The position numbers and the translations under genes are program-made. This document shows, piece by piece, positions 62,740 to 64,000 of a stretch of 64,000 nt of DNA. A model generated the notes under the pieces. The model was given only the letters and a program-made list of their open reading frames with translations, was not told the DNA's origin and searched no databases. The first letter of the stretch is position 1. Each line of letters opens with the position of its first letter. The stretch comes from Fidelibacterota bacterium (GTDB taxonomy: Bacteria; Marinisomatota; Marinisomatia; Marinisomatales; TCS55). The DNA is taken from contig SCKQ01000003.1 of NCBI GenBank assembly GCA_004124535.1, positions 1 to 64,000 on the forward strand. The letters run 5' to 3'.

Positions 62740-63699
62740 ATGGCGCTCTACTATCTGGATTTCGAAAACCCCATCAAGGAATTAGAAGAGCAGATCTTAA
62801 AATTACAATCTGTCGAAGATGATCAAGATCATTCGGCAGAGCTTGCCGGTCTGATAGAGCGCCGGGATAATAAATTACGGGAGATATACAGTAATTTGAG
62901 TCGTTGGCAGCGTGTACAGTTGGCTCGTCATCCTGAACGTCCATTTAGTATGGATTATATTGAGGCGATCACGACTGAGTTTATCGAATTGCACGGGGAT
63001 CGTCATTTTGCAGATGACACAGCATTGGTTGGCGGAATTGGTAAAATTGATGAACGCTCCGTTGTTTTGATCGGCCAGCAGAAAGGTCGCAATACAAAGG
63101 AGAACCTGTACCGTAATTTTGGTATGATGCGTCCGGAAGGGTACCGCAAAGCATTGCGGTTGATGAAATTAGGGGAAAAATTTAATCTACCTATCGTCGC
63201 CCTAGTAGATACGCCGGGAGCCTATCCTGGTATTGGTGCTGAAGAACGGGGTCAGGGAGAGGCGATTGCCAGAAATTTAATGGAAATGGCCAAGCTGAAT
63301 GTGCCGATCCTGGCCATTGTTATCGGCGAAGGTGCCAGCGGCGGTGCCTTGGGTATCGCTATCTGTGACCGTCTGGTCATGCTTGAGAATACCTGGTACT
63401 CGGTGATCAGTCCGGAAGGCTGTGCGTCAATTCTGTGGCATGATGCCACGAAAGCGCCTGATGCAGCTGATGCCATGAAAGTGACACCTGCCGATCTGAA
63501 AGAAATGGGGATCTGCGACCGTGTTGTGGATGAACCTACCGGCGGCGCTCACCGTGCACCAGATACAATGACCGCTATCCTGAAAAGTGTCATCCTGGAA
63601 GAACTTGACCTGATTGAAAATGATAACCAGGATGGTTCCTTTCTTGAATCCAGAATACAGCGCTATGAGAAGATGGGCGTTTATAAGGAAACAGAATGA
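62740..63699 (+). CDS. accA: Acetyl-CoA carboxylase carboxyltransferase subunit alpha
   Basis: Part of the enzyme making malonyl-CoA for fatty-acid synthesis. The 319 residues match bacterial AccA: N-terminal coiled coil (FENPIKELEEQILKLQ), YIEAITTEFIELHGDRHFADD, and the crotonase core with DTPGAYPGIGAEERGQGEAI and the oxyanion-hole region GEGASGGALGI. No AccD zinc domain is fused. It overlaps the next gene by four bases. Confidence 0.97.
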   Translation: MALYYLDFENPIKELEEQILKLQSVEDDQDHSAELAGLIERRDNKLREIYSNLSRWQRVQLARHPERPFSMDYIEAITTEFIELHGDRHFADDTALVGGIGKIDERSVVLIGQQKGRNTKENLYRNFGMMRPEGYRKALRLMKLGEKFNLPIVALVDTPGAYPGIGAEERGQGEAIARNLMEMAKLNVPILAIVIGEGASGGALGIAICDRLVMLENTWYSVISPEGCASILWHDATKAPDAADAMKVTPADLKEMGICDRVVDEPTGGAHRAPDTMTAILKSVILEELDLIENDNQDGSFLESRIQRYEKMGVYKETE

Positions 63700-64000
63700 T
63701 ACAATTTGAGTATCGCACCAAAGTTTACTATAAAGATGTTGATCAGATGGGGATCGTCTATTATGCCCGTTATTATGAATATTTTGAGGCTGCCCGTACG
63801 GAATTATTGAAATCCCTGGGCATCCACGTAACGGTAATTGAGAATGAGGGTTATCTTTTACCAGTAATAACCAGCCATTGCGATTATAAAGTTGGCGCCA
63901 ATTTCGAAGATACTCTGGTAGTAAATACCATTATTAAAGATTTACCAAAGTCACGGTTGCGAATTGATTATGAGGTTCACCGGAACAATTTCGATGAATT
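63696..64000 (+). CDS. YbgC/4-hydroxybenzoyl-CoA thioesterase-family protein (3' partial)
   Basis: The window ends inside this gene, after 101 codons. Hotdog-fold thioesterase: YKDVDQMGIVYYARYYEYFEAAR carries the family motif with catalytic D16 (VD-x-MGIVYY). Members hydrolyse short-chain or aryl acyl-CoA or acyl-ACP; substrate not predicted. ATG 63696 overlaps the accA stop. The N terminus is standard and no frame problem is seen. Confidence 0.9.
   Translation, partial: MIQFEYRTKVYYKDVDQMGIVYYARYYEYFEAARTELLKSLGIHVTVIENEGYLLPVITSHCDYKVGANFEDTLVVNTIIKDLPKSRLRIDYEVHRNNFDE

Noticed and set aside
1..64000. tRNA (including selC), rRNA, CRISPR arrays, insertion sequences, phage genes
   Set aside because: Spacers are all under about 180 bases and none shows a cloverleaf, a repeat-spacer array or a transposase frame; selC must lie elsewhere.

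Overview
The window is a gene-dense, moderately AT-rich bacterial chromosome segment. It holds about 60 protein genes with very short spacers and many 1-14 base overlaps. No RNA gene, CRISPR array, transposase or phage gene was seen. Gene content points to a didermal bacterium of the Fibrobacteres-Chlorobi-Bacteroidetes (FCB) superphylum. The Bat (BatA-E) operon, a PorV/UPF0164-like barrel, the pairing of a sigma-54 activator with LptE, DUF4837 and DUF4321 proteins, a long C-terminal tail on ribosomal protein S16 and many secreted beta-barrel proteins all fit a marine lineage such as Candidatus Marinimicrobia (SAR406). That assignment is inference from gene content only.

Layout: 1-3358 holds an M1 metallopeptidase (5' end outside the window), a 2H phosphoesterase and an isochorismatase-fold hydrolase. 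3401-5276 is a small metal-associated cassette. It consists of a cysteine-rich secreted protein, an outer-membrane barrel protein whose reading frame contains two in-frame TGA codons, and a CxxC heavy-metal-associated (HMA) lipoprotein, closed by a terminator. 5416-9645 is the classical ffh-rpsP-khpA-rimM-trmD-rplS operon. 9807-16847 holds an MFS transporter, selA, selB and mutS. 16837-30995 is mostly housekeeping: a PorV-like barrel, yicC, gmk, rpoZ, a family 4 uracil-DNA glycosylase, dnaB, a relA/spoT homologue, an HU-like gene, ruvX, lnt, an EcfT-like gene, truA, an HtrA protease, psd, pssA and DUF4321. 31052-37118 holds tatA and the Bat operon with a SPOR-like gene. Two minus-strand genes follow (37126-38491). 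38664-51672 holds uvrB, galE, a sigma-54 activator, lptE, asnS, a LOG-like gene, an acylphosphatase, nadE, a compact mscS (minus strand), lepA, a CPBP protease and a zinc-ribbon protein. 51672-58013 runs from lgt into a coupled set of a propeller protein, a 1092-residue barrel and an Omp85-family barrel. 58059-64000 holds a DUF4837 lipoprotein, rfbD, a dolichyl-phosphate-mannose-synthase-like glycosyltransferase, a GT2/sugar-phosphotransferase fusion, accA and the start of a YbgC-type thioesterase.

The most striking observation is the gene at 3886-4905. Conventional calling would start it at an internal ATG (4078) or call it a pseudogene. Read from ATG 3886, it encodes a signal peptide followed at once by U-P-M-U (two TGA codons nine bases apart) and then an open frame to 4905. 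Just after the second TGA is a hairpin with the apical loop GGUC. This is the same loop as the E. coli fdhF SECIS, at almost the same distance from the TGA. The window also encodes SelA and SelB, the dedicated selenocysteine machinery. The best reading is a selenocysteine-containing outer-membrane protein with a UxxU motif at its mature N terminus, in an operon with metal-binding proteins.
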